Shown here: piece by piece, positions 44,301 through 56,500 of the stretch
Layout of the letters: each line of letters begins with the position of its first letter
How positions within the stretch are numbered: the stretch's first letter is position 1
NCBI GenBank assembly: GCA_943735955.1
Contig: OX030961.1
Coordinates: 5,554,420 to 5,618,419 of the forward strand
Source of the DNA: Piscicola geometra
Taxonomy: Eukaryota; Annelida; Clitellata; Hirudinida; Piscicolidae
Direction of reading: 5' to 3'
Length of the DNA stretch: 64,000 nucleotides
Translations under genes and position numbers: made by a program
The notes under the pieces: generated by a model
The model's database searches: none
What the model was told of the DNA's origin: nothing
What the model saw: the letters and a program-made list of their open reading frames with translations, nothing else

Positions 44301-47300
44301 TAGGTCATAAACGTATCTTAAAAGCTTAATCTATTGATGAAAAGCCTTGAAAATAACTTCAATTAATGAAAAGAGTTGATGACTAACTCAATTGTTCAAG
44401 TGTTGAAATAGCTTAAACATGCGTCTTTTTAAATCATTAAAAGTATAATAAATATTTTGATACAGTAGAGAAACTACTCATTAATGTCGCTGAAACATGC
44501 TAGAAGATTTACTATACACTTGAGAAAGTTCTCTATTCAGACCCACAAAATAACTAATTTCAAACAAATCCATTTTAAAACTCGCATATCAGCTCTGTTT
44601 TCTTTATAACCGACAAACCCTTTCCGCATGAAACCAACTACTTTCCTTTCCCGACAGTAAACTCAAGACGTCGAAGAATCAGGAGAAATTCAAAGCTTGA
44701 GCTTTGCAAGGACTTTTTGGCCTACCACCACGCCAAAGCCTCTCTCAACAAACAGAGACTCTTTGGATGCAGCCTGCAGGAGTTCTGCTTGGCTAACAAC
44801 AACAAACTTCCAGGCGTCGTGCTGGTGAGTCGAGGGCTGGAAAATGTTCACACTTTTTTCCAGTATGTAAGAAATGATTTTAAATGCGTGTTTTGAATTT
44901 ACTTTGCTTTGCAGTTTTGTAACGAAATGTTAAGCTTAAATCTAGAAAAAAAGTTACATTTCTTATTACTTTAGCTGCAAATTATATTTATAGCATTTGA
45001 AGCAACTTGTAATTGCATTCTTATGATTTAATTGCATTCAGGTCAACTTCATAAAGCATATAGCGATCTCTTGCGTGAAAGGCCACCACTAGAGTGACAA
45101 AGCATCAATGCACAGTATACACTTATTAAGGATGCTTGACGCTTGAAATGAGTAAAGCATTAGTTTCAAAGTAGAACTTATAAAAGCAATAGAGTTATAT
45201 ATTAGTAACATATTTCTATGTGATAACAACCAAGGAACAGAGTTTCATATTTGTTATATAGTTGTGTTACATGTACCTACGTGCAATCTGTAAGCAAGTG
45301 ATTCTGCAGAGGTCAAAGCTCCGAGTGACAAATGGAGTAGCTATCTTTGCGTGACGTCTTGACACACAAGCCACCGTGTTCTTAGAGGATTAGGAGGCTA
45401 ATTAATTTCAAAAGCTAGAGGTAATTGACGAATTTCAAGTAGGTTACGAAGGTGAACTAAAGGAGGTTAAAGTTTTATCGATGTGTGAATGAAGCGAAAT
45501 ACAAACAAAATGAAATCAAACCTTTTTTATATTTCTTTTTTTTTTTATATTTCCATTTTTCTCAATCTATCATCACACCCAACACCAGATGCTGCTCAGG
45601 ATGCTGCACGAAAAGGGTCCAGAAGCGGAAGGAATCTTCCGCAAAAGCCACAACCAACGCCACCTCAGAGAAAAAGTCTCCAGATTGAATTCTTTCCGAG
45701 GTTCATGCCAGCAAGAAGAAATAGAGAGTATTAGCGTTCACATGGCAGCTGCAATCATCAAGGTTTTTGCTAGAGTACTTATAAATTCATTGTTTTTCGT
45801 TAATAATCTTATAACAACTATGAGTTAAATTTTACAATTTAATTTTTTATTCATAATTGCAATAATGAAAGAAGTTGAAAATACAATTTATTGTTACTTT
45901 GTAAATTGAGTTTTAATTTTTTCCATTTTTGTGCAGTACTGGTTGATGAAGCTGAAAGATTGTCTCTTGATGAGCAGATACTACTTCAAGTGGCTTCAGG
46001 TGCCGAAAATGCAAGACAAGCAGAAACAAATTGAAGAGTATCAAAAGTAATAAAACTTTTTTTCTCCGACATTCTGAATATTTAAACTCATAGAATTTTA
46101 TTTTCGTTAACTTAAAGAATAAAATTATTTTTTTATTCTAAAGATTGTCAAAGAAGCTGCCAGCCTGTCATCTCCTGCTGCTGAAATATCTGATGTGTGT
46201 TTTGAACCGCATCTCATCAGCAGCGTCTTGCAACCTCATGTCCTCGAGGAACCTGGCTGTGTGTCTGGGCCCTTCCATCCTCAAACCCAGCTCTCTGGTG
46301 GACTTGAATCAAGAAAAGAACTCGGTCGAAACGGCAAATGACGTGGTTGAGACGCTGATCAGAAAGTATGAAGAAATATTCGGGAAGGTGGAAGGCACGG
46401 AGATCTTCGAGGAAGAAGCCGGCAAGTTGTCTGAAGAAGAGTGGAGTTGCAAGCAAGACGATGGTGCGTTGCTGTTACCTTCGTAGCTTAGTTCATTTAT
46501 GTTCAAAATTTCAAAATATTTCACTTGCTTGATCATGCCCAACAGACTGTCAAATAGTGAAGGTGCTGTCATGTGAAAACCTCGACTGCATTGTAGACCA
46601 CGCTGAAGACGACGAAACCTGCTTCAGAGGTGGTTCCTTCAACCTAGCCACTCACCCGTTGCACGCCCCTCTGGTCAAGACCATCAGCAGTCCAGACTCC
46701 GGCATCAACGAATGCTCCAAGGAAATTTCCATCGACAAAACAGCTTCCGACCTCAATCTCACTGCCACCTTCAGAGACAGATTTTTTGCTTGCCCAGATA
46801 CCACGGATGAGAGTTTATCCGAAGACAGTTTCTGCCACGTAACTTCAATCAGAAAAGAATCGATTGTAAAGAATTTTGTAAAAGAAAGTCAAGTGAATGA
46901 CGAAGGCGAAGAAAAAGATGGAAATAATGAAAGTATGACTTTTCAAAAAAATTCGAAATTAGATGTTGCCGATGGCGTCAGTGAAATGACTGATTTGAAC
47001 TCTCCTAAGGGCGAAAACAATTTGCGAGAGTTGCATGATGATGGCACACTAGAAAGCACTGACAAAACAGACAAAGTTGACAGCAAAGAAGAAAGCAAGG
47101 AAGAGACGACGGCTGGAAAAGATGGCAACACGTCGAGTGACAGTGACACTCTGACGAAGGGATCCTGTATTGTGAGCAATGTCAACTCACCTGCCGTCGC
47201 CACTTCTAAGTACACTTTCGACTACCCGTCCATCAAAGCCATCCAACTGTCACGAAACAAATCGACACTGAAAAGTGATAAGACTCCAGAACCTCAAGAG

Positions 47301-48407
47301 AACATTAAAAGACTGGCACTAATATTCGAGAAGAAGCTGAAGGAAAGATCAAAATTGCCCATCAATTGTCAATCTCATTCAAGCCAGCCATTCAACGACA
47401 CTCTTTCAGAGTTAAAACCAAGTTTTTCTAGTGCAGAAGAAACGATTAAGCCACCAAATCAACTCAAGGACAATTCAGCTAAAAATCACTTTTCTTTGTC
47501 TCTCAAATCGCCAGAGTGCCATAAAGCTCGAAAGCTACCTCAAATAACCGAAGCAACGCTTAGGAAAGGTGTTCAACAAAATGAAACTTTTTTTAAAACT
47601 AGACCAAAGTCAACTGTGGGTGACATGAGCGTGGTTGAACAACAAATTCAGAAGTTTAAGGAATCAGAAGAGCTTTTGTACCATAGTGTGAACAAGAAGC
47701 AAGCTATTCAATCCCGTTACATTCATTCGGTTTCCGGGCCAAGATCTCCAACTAAACCAATTCCAACTGTAAAGCTTCCTATAAAAATCACCAAGTCTGA
47801 ATCGTGTGCAGCGCCAAAGTATGTAGTTGAAGTGGAGGTTGGAGATGCCAACCAAAAGAACCTCTACTCTCCAATCAATACTCATCTCAAGCAAACTCTC
47901 AGCACACACCAGAGAGGTCTCAGAGAGTCGTTCTTTTCCTCCAATCTCTGTCTCGCAGACTCGAGCTCTTACAGCCAACAGCCATCGTCCCTTGCATTTC
48001 CTCAAAGCCGAAAGCAAATCAACTTACACCGATCCAGCACGCTAAAGCCTCTTCAGGAATACACAAATGACTTTTCTTCTTTCCATCCATTCCACAATCA
48101 ACGTTCCAAAACTCCGAATTCATCGAGATCAATCGGTGCACCCGCTTCCAACACCCACTCAGAATTCTACGATTATCACAAAACACGCTCATCAAATCTT
48201 TCTCGGCGAGAAACCTCTTCCGTACTGGGCTTTCCCATCCAGCCAGAAGCCCCCACAAAACCATACATCTCCTCCGTTTACCTTTCTTCTGACGACAATT
48301 TAGCCGACTTGAGAACTTCCCGATCCTCCGGCAAGACTCCCTACCATGCGGCCTCAAAGAATTACAAGCCTTCTGTATATCGCAGTACTTTCGCTCTCAA
48401 CTTTTGA
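38380..48407 (+). CDS. ARHGAP20-like Rho GTPase-activating protein (PH, RA, RhoGAP)
   Basis: Multi-domain GAP that in mammals links Rap binding (RA domain) to Rho inactivation. Exons: 38380-39099, 40819-40952, 41201-41246, 42353-42414, 42545-43009, 43145-43226, 43333-43410, 43500-43572, 44063-44173, 44658-44824, 45589-45762, 45937-46046, 46144-46463, 46546-48407; every junction is in phase, giving 1467 aa. The PH-like domain begins FQRCLRKGPIKK and KRLSYCFLFEAFLLLAKP, then is interrupted by an acidic insert and resumes VTIGWINEKVRMKTLTFF. RA domain: KILIVKVQCYDKEFGIR to YYLKGSESLFVLQLASDKG. RhoGAP: LFGCSLQEFC, EKGPEAEGIFRKS with the arginine finger, LMSSRNLAVCLGPSIL. A 600-residue Ser/Lys-rich tail follows in one exon. 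The ATG is preceded by open frame, so an upstream exon is possible. Confidence 0.9.
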
Positions 48408-48627
48408 TTCCTGTAGCTTGTAATTTTGCTTATATTACTTTGAATATACTTAATGTTACCAATTTCACTCAAATCTTGGCCGTCAAGATCTGTACCTAAA
48501 ATATAGTTGGGGTTTTGGGACATTACTTTACCTCAAAACCCTAGAAGATCTCCTTACAAGATGCTTTACTATTTACTAAACAACAAGTACATAAACCTCT
48601 CACTTGATTCAGAGTTTTAATATATGT

Positions 48628-48633
48628 AATAAA
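48628..48633 (+). terminator. Candidate polyadenylation signal for the ARHGAP20-like gene
   Basis: AATAAA about 220 bp after the stop codon. Confidence 0.5.
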
Positions 48634-49293
48634 GAAAATATTTCATTATTCTAGATTTATACCTACAGAAGAACAAAGTTATATGTTATATTTTTTGGCA
48701 ACCTTTAAATGAAAAACCATAAACTGATAGTATTATTTAAAGTTTGTTCAACGAATGATACTTGCACATTTAAAGATTTTCAAACATTTGCATTTTTTAA
48801 TGACCATGTTGCAATTTATTTGGCACTATCAGTTTCTCCTTTCATGAATATATATTGATCCAATGATATTATTGATTTATAATGTGCAATAATAATTTAA
48901 TTAGTTAACATGTATTTATTTTTATTATTAATTTTAGAGTATTTTTGGTAACTTTGTATGTGTCTGTTATTCTGATAAAACTTTAGTTTTATAATTGAAC
49001 ATGAACAAAATACTTTAAATACATTTATTATAGAAATTGTTCCCAAGAATCAGTTTGATACCAAATCATCTTTTCTATCTTTTATATTTACCAGAAAAAG
49101 GGTAAAGTCCATTCAATTTATAGCTTTAAACCCATTAATTTTGTTCTTGATATTAAAAGCAAATATGGATTTACAAGTCTAATTATTTGCATCACATTCT
49201 TTAGACTCAAAAGGATAATTAAAACACAAATGAGGAAAACTTTAAAATCAATTATATTTCTATTTAATTAATTAATATGAAAAAAATTTAATT

Positions 49294-49299
49294 TTTATT
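49294..49299 (-). terminator. Candidate polyadenylation signal for the 80-aa membrane protein
   Basis: AATAAA on the minus strand about 85 bp after the stop codon. Confidence 0.45.
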
Positions 49300-49383
49300 T
49301 AAATAATGGTATTTAAAACTCAATGAAGATTCTTTCTTTTAACTTGAAATATTTGAAGACCAGTATAAAAGTCTTCATTTTCA

Positions 49384-49743
49384 TCAATTTAGTCTTTTTT
49401 TAGAAAGTTCATTCTGAATTCCCAGCTGCAGCTCCTCTTCTTTCTGCCTGTTGTACTCCTCATCCATGCGTTTTCGTAGACGAATATTAACTTGTCGGTT
49501 TGTATCATTAGAATTTTTTGCCATTATAAATGCTCCCAAGCTGAAGACAAATATCACACTCCTGGTTTGTAAAGTTTATAGAACATTTAAAATATAAGCT
49601 TGGCATTTCAATAACTTAGGCTCTAAGTAAATTAAAATATATATATGTAACTTTCTAATAATTAAAAGTCAAAGCTACCAAGATACGGCAATTTTTCCGT
49701 GTGCCGTTTTCGGCTTCCATTTGAAAAGTTCTAGAACTCCCAT
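49384..49743 (-). CDS. Small single-pass membrane protein, 80 aa, unrecognised family
   Basis: Two exons (minus): 49743-49679 and 49561-49384, joined in phase across a 117-bp GT-AG intron. Layout: a short basic N-terminus (MGVLELFKWKPKTAHGK), one hydrophobic segment of about 15 residues (IAVSWSVIFVFSLGAFIMA), and a charged helical tail (RLRKRMDEEYNRQKEEEL) ending KKRLN. No cleavable signal peptide is obvious; size and layout resemble small mitochondrial or ER assembly factors, but I do not recognise the family. Support comes from the in-phase splice, the coherent topology, the nearby poly(A) signal and the head-to-head spacing (633 bp) to the next gene. No homology was checked. Confidence 0.65.
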
Positions 49744-50375
49744 TATTCTATTAATAAATAATTAATTGAAGTATATTTTATAATAAAATGCTTTAGAATC
49801 CAAAGTTTAGAAGATTTCCTTTAAACTTTAATGTTTAAGACTCAAACTTTAAGTATAGTTATTATTTATTCAAACTTTAAGACTTAAAGTTTAAGTATAG
49901 TTATTATTTATTCAAACTTTGTGTAATTATTATTTATACAAAAAATAATTAGTACTTTTATACATTAAACATTATACATTAAATTCTAGAATCTAGAAGT
50001 AAAAGTAAAAAGCAAAGAAAATGGTTTAGATTTTTTTTAAAACTAGTTTACTTTTTACCATCAACAAGGTGCCTTTAAGAAAACTATTATAGCACTTGAT
50101 TTGTACAAATTAAAAACATTTTTTTTCATTTTCACTAGTCCGGGAGTTGAAAGGCTTAATTTTGAAATTGGAGAAATAACGGTAAAAAGCATGGAAATCT
50201 CCTTATAAATGCAAAATTATATATGAAAAAAGATTTTTAGCTTGCCCTATCCTAAATTTTATTTGTTTAAAAATATATGTTAATTTCGTTGAACTGAAGA
50301 TAACATATAATAATATATTCAGTATTCTATATTCATTATTTTTTGTTACATCATAGTTTAAAAAAACAAACAAAA

Positions 50376-52884
50376 ATGTCGAAATTTTTGAAAGTTTTGA
50401 TATACATAGGGCTTACCAAATTCGGTAAAAAAAATTAAAACAGTTTTTAAATTTTAAATTTAAACAAAAAAATGTTTTTCAGGTGTAATAGAAAAAGAAT
50501 TCATCAATCTTTTTTCTAACAATCACGTTGATGCCCAAAGGATGGAAAGTATGGTTAACTTTCTAATAAAATAACAAATGTGTGGATCTTGAAGGTTTAA
50601 AGTGAATAATCTTTTTTCAGAAGTCTCCATCATAAATATCAGAAGCAACTATGCTCCAATACTTAAAAACCATGAAAAAATGTGGAATTCATCGTCGTTT
50701 GCTATGTCGGAAAATACTTGGTTGATCTTTGAATTTGCCGATAGGTATTGCCTAAGAGATGTTAAAATCACATCTTGGTCTAGTGTGGGTATGAGAAATA
50801 ATCAATCATATTTCTATGGCCTATTCAATCTTGCTATAAATTATGTATAATGTAAAAGATTCGTTTCACGCAATACAAGCTTTACTAAAAGATCAACGTA
50901 AAACACCATGTAAAAGACGCACTCCGTATTTGATTACTGAAAATAGTTGAAAAAGAAAACTAGGAGATTTAAAAAAAAGGCGAAACCAGTTTATTTTTCT
51001 CTAATTCTCAAATCTACGTTATTTGAGCGCTCTTGAATTTGAGGAAAGAGTGCTATAGAAATCTATTTGATTGATTGATTGATTGATTTGGAAGCTTTCT
51101 TTTTTTATTTAAATAATGTTAAATAAATGTAAGACTTATAGCTTTTAACGTCGCGCTAGATTCAATGAATATTTTGATTATAATCCTTTTATTTGAAAGC
51201 GTACACAAAATATAATTTATTGATAAAATACTCATTTAAAGGATAATAAAATTTTCTTTCATGAACTTGCTTTTTTATTTCGATAGAATAACGCATAATT
51301 TAAAATATTGGCGATTGGAGTTGCTACTTGGAGATCTCAAGCTTATTATACCGTAAACTCCATGTATAAGGCTTTAGAAAGTGAATTAAAAAAATTAAAA
51401 AGTGCGCTTCATACATGGTGTTTAAGAAAAAGCTTTTGCATCCTTTTAGTATTTAATCTTTTTCCAATCAGAGCCAGTTCCTGATAGCAACAGATACTGT
51501 AATGTTCACTTGTTTAATGAGCTGGAAGATGACTTACCGCCTTCGAGACAAGTAAAAAATGTGTTTATTGGCAAGACCACTTTCCACAAAAACCCCTATC
51601 TCAACCCTTTCAACACATGCTGCAAGTACATGGGGGTAGAATGCACCTCTTACGTTAATTTGATGATGCCTCAGCTGAAAGGTTGTACAAATGAAATATA
51701 ATTTGTAGGGTAACATTTATATTATTTATGTATTATGAATAAAATAATTTTTCAATATTTACATTAAATACTTTACCATTTCAAGGTGTCCTTATTGGTG
51801 GATCTAAAAAAACTAGGGATTTAAAAGGTACCATTTTTATAATCTTATATGATCTCGAAGTAGAATTTAGCAGATTTATTTTATTTTATTACACAATAGG
51901 ATATATTTAATATATACTTCTTTTTATTTATTAATCACCGAGAAATAATATAAGACAACAATTTATTAGCAATCTCTAATGACCCAAAATGTCAAAACCT
52001 CTTAAATGCACTGGGAATAAAAACCAGGTACACGAGTATCTAGTTTTTAATTTATGAGGATTTAAAACGTACGGGTTTTCTAATTTATTTATATAATCGA
52101 TAATACAAATTATGTTGAATTTCAGGAGAAGTGATTGGCTATTACCTCGACAACGACGGTTTTAACGTTCCGGCTACAGGTCCTTCCGAGTGTGCCGAGA
52201 AGTGTCGTTCCCAGGGACAAACCTGGTTTAACTTTCAAGTAGATACATTTATTTTAGAACTTTCACTTCGATTAAAATTTTTATTTTTAAATCGTGAAGA
52301 ATTTGCGAATCTATTTAAAAAAACTAAATCAATAAAAATGTCATAAATTCAGGACAAATTTTGCACGTGCGTTTACTACTTCTTGGGCAGGAATGACTGG
52401 GGAAAAGAGGCGTTGAAAATCGTTGCAGGTAAGTCCACTTTTAGGCTGGGAGCTTCAATTTATATATTTTTCACTTTTTCTGAATTCTTTTTTTGTAATA
52501 AGTGAAAAATTTATTGAAAAGCCTTTAATAGTGCATTTGATTGAATCTTTGCTAGGATGAATGAGAATGTATGAAAAGATTTCAATACTCAAGTTTGTCC
52601 GGACGGCAAGTACGGAAAAGAGTGCGACAAGTCCTGCAAGTGCAATGGCCCGTGCCACGTGAAGAAGGGAACGTGCCTTGACCAGTGTGATCAAGGCTTC
52701 AAGAAGCACCAATGCATCAAAAAAAGTAAAAAAATTATTATAATATTAAATTATAAAATAAAGAAAAAATAACGGAATTTTTAACTACTTTCTTTACTTT
52801 GAAGTTTCGGGTTCAGATCGAGTGGCAATCACGTCACAAGGGTTGCTGGCGATGGTTACACTGATTGCAATAGTGCATTTATAA
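50376..52884 (+). CDS. Secreted, probably GPI-anchored cysteine-rich protein (discoidin/fucolectin-like + WSC/PAN-like + EGF-like)
   Basis: Nine exons: 50376-50424, 50483-50548, 50621-50788, 51472-51681, 51786-51827, 52126-52238, 52353-52428, 52594-52725, 52805-52884; 311 aa, seven of eight introns in phase 1. A weak signal-like start (KFLKVLIYIGLT) is followed by a region with TWLIFEFADRYCLRDVKITSW and later CCKYMGVECTSYVNL, which resembles an F5/8-type or fucolectin beta-sandwich. Then YYLDNDGFNVPATGPSECAE to DKFCTCVYYF, with Cys spacing like a WSC or PAN module. Next CPDGKYGKECDKSC and CNGPCHVKKGTC, an EGF/laminin-like cysteine cluster. The C-terminus is a short polar stretch and a hydrophobic end (GLLAMVTLIAIVHL) with no cytoplasmic tail, as in GPI signals. 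Domain names are by eye; function unknown, likely cell-surface recognition or adhesion. Confidence 0.7.
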
Positions 52885-53546
52885 AATGCCTATATTCAAA
52901 TATTTATTTATCTTATTTTTGATAAATATTTTACTGTTTTTGAAATCATAATTAAATGGTATGAAAATATTTTTTCATATCACACCTATTGAATATCATT
53001 TATTGTTGAAGTTTTTTTATAATTAATTCAATTTTTTATTTGTTGTAGTAATTATTTATCGACTAGTTAAGTTGAAAAAATTACGAACAAATAAAACTTG
53101 TAAAATACTTTTGGTGACCAGAAACACATTATCTATCCATTATTCCAAATCTATTTCAAGAAATAGATCAAAAAAGTATTTCAGCTCGGAGGCATGCACA
53201 GAGGCTCATGAACATGCAGGCGTACACTGCATTATAAAGACATCGAGCGAAAAGCCGATATTGATATTCTTTGAAATTCCATCATTTTGAATTGAATGCA
53301 TTTACAAGAAATAAAAAGATAACCGATTCTTCATAAGTAATAGATGAGATTGTTGAAAATGTTATTTATTGTTTTCCACTTCATTTAATGCATCTTTTCG
53401 AATGCCTTTCTTACTCTGTTTGTAATAAATGTTTACAAGAATAGACTAATTGTTATATGTGTATCTGAAAAAATGTGAAGTACACTACGGATTTGACACG
53501 TTGCAAAGGATAACCTCGTTGCAGCTGGGTCGAGTGCCTAGCAAGC
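52885..53546. other. Interval between the GPI-type gene and Kv2
   Basis: AT-rich; contains AATAAA at 53090 and 53310 that could end the preceding gene, and must hold Kv2 5' UTR or promoter sequence. A 72-codon open frame here looks random. Confidence 0.45.
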
Positions 53547-56500
53547 ATGTTCTACAGTGCAGGCAATGACAACAACCGTTACGGCAAAAAGAAAACGTCA
53601 CAGAATTCCACTAAAAAGAACGATAGTTCAAAGAAAAGTGTCAAAAAGCGTGGCACAAGCAGACGAGAATCTGAGACGAGAAATTCGCTAAAATGCAACG
53701 AATACGCAAAGCATGCCTTGAACAGCTCTGCAAGCAATAAACATTCCTTCTTGTCTTCAATCGGTGCCTCTCCCTCCAACAACATCAATTACCCCCTCCT
53801 CTCCCTCTTCAACACCTACGTCACGCCCCTCCATCGGTTCACCACCATTGCGCCTTTGCTCCACGATAAAAACTCGCCCACTTTCACCTCGGCTTGCAGA
53901 CCTGCTCACGAGTCGAAGAAGAACTCGTCTGAATCCATCCACAACCAGTCTCTTCCCTTCCCACACCAGTACCCTCCACCACTCAACCCGCTATATTTAA
54001 ATAAAAATTGTGATTTTTTAGGAAACGATTTAACGAACCCTCTTCAGAGAAGTCCTCTAGGTTTTTCAAACAAGCACAAGTCGATTTCATTCTGCTCTCA
54101 AAACTCAGCTTCTTCGTACAACGCTCACGAAAACGCCGACGAGTATTTCATCCAGCCCAGGTCGAACTGGGCCTTGGACTCAAAGGCCGAATCAACTCCC
54201 ACCCTGACCACCTTCCTCGAGAACGCCAGAGCCGCCCTCACAAAGCACTCCAAGCTGTTGAAGGTGCACCTCCCATGCGAGGACCTCTCCAAGTACCCCA
54301 TCAACTCCCTCGACGAAAACTCCGTCGAGTCGAAGCGTCTGGTGGTGAATGTGGGAGGCGACAAGTACGAGGTGTTGTGGATGACGCTGGGCAAACTGCC
54401 CAAGACGCGTTTAGGCAGACTGCTAAAGTGCCAGAGTCACGAGCAGCTGATGAACCTGTGCGACGACTACGACCTCAACTTCATGGAGTTCTACTTCGAC
54501 AGACAGTCCAAAACCTTTTCCACCATCCTCAACTACTACCGCACCGGCAAGCTCCATCTGCAGGAAGACGCGTGCATTCTGTCGTTCAGCGACGACCTGA
54601 AGTACTGGGGCATCGAAGACATCCACCTGGAGTCCTGCTGCCAACACTCGTACATCCAACGCAAGGAAATGATCCAAGATGAAATGAGGAAGGATGCCGA
54701 GAGTTTGGCAGACTCGAACGAAGAAGAGCCCGTGAGACAAGGTCTCTACTACGAGGTGCAACGCAAAGTGTGGGACTTGCTTGAAAGACCTCAAACCTCC
54801 CTTGCTGCCAGGGTTAGAGTTCTAATTGGAAAAATAGATGCTCTCAAGAATTACCATAAACATATATTATTCTTTGAAATTCTAAAAGCCACGCTCGAAA
54901 GTAGGTGTGGTTTATTGTATAATATAACAGTTTCGCAAGCACCACTGCCGCGTATTCCTAGCAAGGGCTTAGTGAGTGTCGTGATAGAGACCGAATGCCA
55001 CAAAAACCACTCAAACCTGCTCGTTAGAGAAAAAAATTCTCTGGAGCTAGTTCTAAGAAATAAAACTAGAACATTAATATTCACGTTTGATAACTTTAAT
55101 CAGAATGAATGACGTCTTTGTGATCGTTTGAAGGAATTTAGTTCAAATTGTTTTGAAAATCAAACGTCAAATCGTGGTTTTCATTTGTTCCCATATTTCA
55201 AGAATGATTAAATAAATAAAGAATTCTCAAAAAATCCCATATAAAGTCGCAAAAGCCTTTCTCTCACCCTCTATTTCTATAAAAACGCCTCGTGTATAAC
55301 TTGAACTTTAATTTGTTGATGGCTTTTTTGATGCTCGAAGTTGCTTCCTTCAATATATCAGTTGCTCTTCAAAACTCCCATTCTAACATGCAAGCATTAG
55401 CACTCTGTCTGGTGCCTAATTACAAGAGACAGTAAATGAAAAAGTCGATATGCGAATCAATGGAGTGATATAATCAAAGTTGTCATACAATGAAGTGCAT
55501 TTCGAAGTGTCGTAATCCATGCGTGCTTCAAGAAATCATGTCAAATACATTTTTTAGTGAAATTACAAAAAAATTACTTTCAAACTTTTTTTTATACTTA
55601 ATTTTGAATGTTTCTCAGCATAAAATAAGTCTTACCAATAATACTAATCTTCACCCTCAAATGTCTTTTAAAGTTATTTCTTTTTCAATGTCAGTTTTCG
55701 AGTTCATTACATATTTCAAAAGCAATTTCAAGTAATTTGCAACTTTAATTCAGAGTAGTTTGTGAATATTAAATTATTTGAAACTTTTATTATCATGTCT
55801 TCTCTGAAAATTACTTTTTATTTTCAAAAATTTCATTTATTTCAGAGTTTTTAAAGGTACTATTTTCTAATTAACTTTAGACAAAGCTTTTCTTATATCT
55901 ACGGAATACAAAATCCAAGGCCTAAAATGCCTAATAAGAATCACCAATAAAACTTTTTCCTGCTCCTTCTTAAGCAAATAACAATAAACCACAGAGTCTT
56001 TTCACACTCGCCTTGCCCCCTCCTTTCCCAACTTTTCCAGCAAAAGATATGCGCTGGTTATAGGTGATTAGATGAGTGGATGGATCGATGGTGATTGAAT
56101 CGATATTGAGAGGCATCCATACATTCCACCACCGTGCACTCCGGCAGTTAACGAATGCACAAAAGAAAGGTTGTGCGCCGCTGTACACGCTCCTAATTGA
56201 TTCTCTATTTAAGGGAACATCTCTTGTGCTCTACAACCTTTCGAAAGACAAATTCTAAAGTTCTACAGCCCTTAAGTTGTTTGCCTTTTTAGTTTTTTTC
56301 AAGTCTTTTGATAAAACTAGTTTAAATATAAATATTTTTTTATTTAATAGAACTTTTTTTTCAATTTTCTGTTTTTTTAGATATTTATGTTTTTTTTAAA
56401 CGAGATACTTCTAATCTTTTCCGCCCACCACAAAACATATGTTTATTTTTATTATTTTTTTAGCTTCACTTATTTTCGTTGTACAAAAATTTTAAGTTAA

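Larger units (their letters stand above)
48408..49383. other. Convergent interval between ARHGAP20-like gene and the small membrane protein gene
   Basis: Two facing 3' UTRs in strongly AT-rich sequence; no coding frame. Confidence 0.5.

Noticed and set aside
54813..55112. 100-residue continuation of Kv2 exon 1 to a stop at 55112
   Set aside because: Intron read-through: GTTAGAG donor follows the conserved LAAR, and exon 60661 continues with S1.
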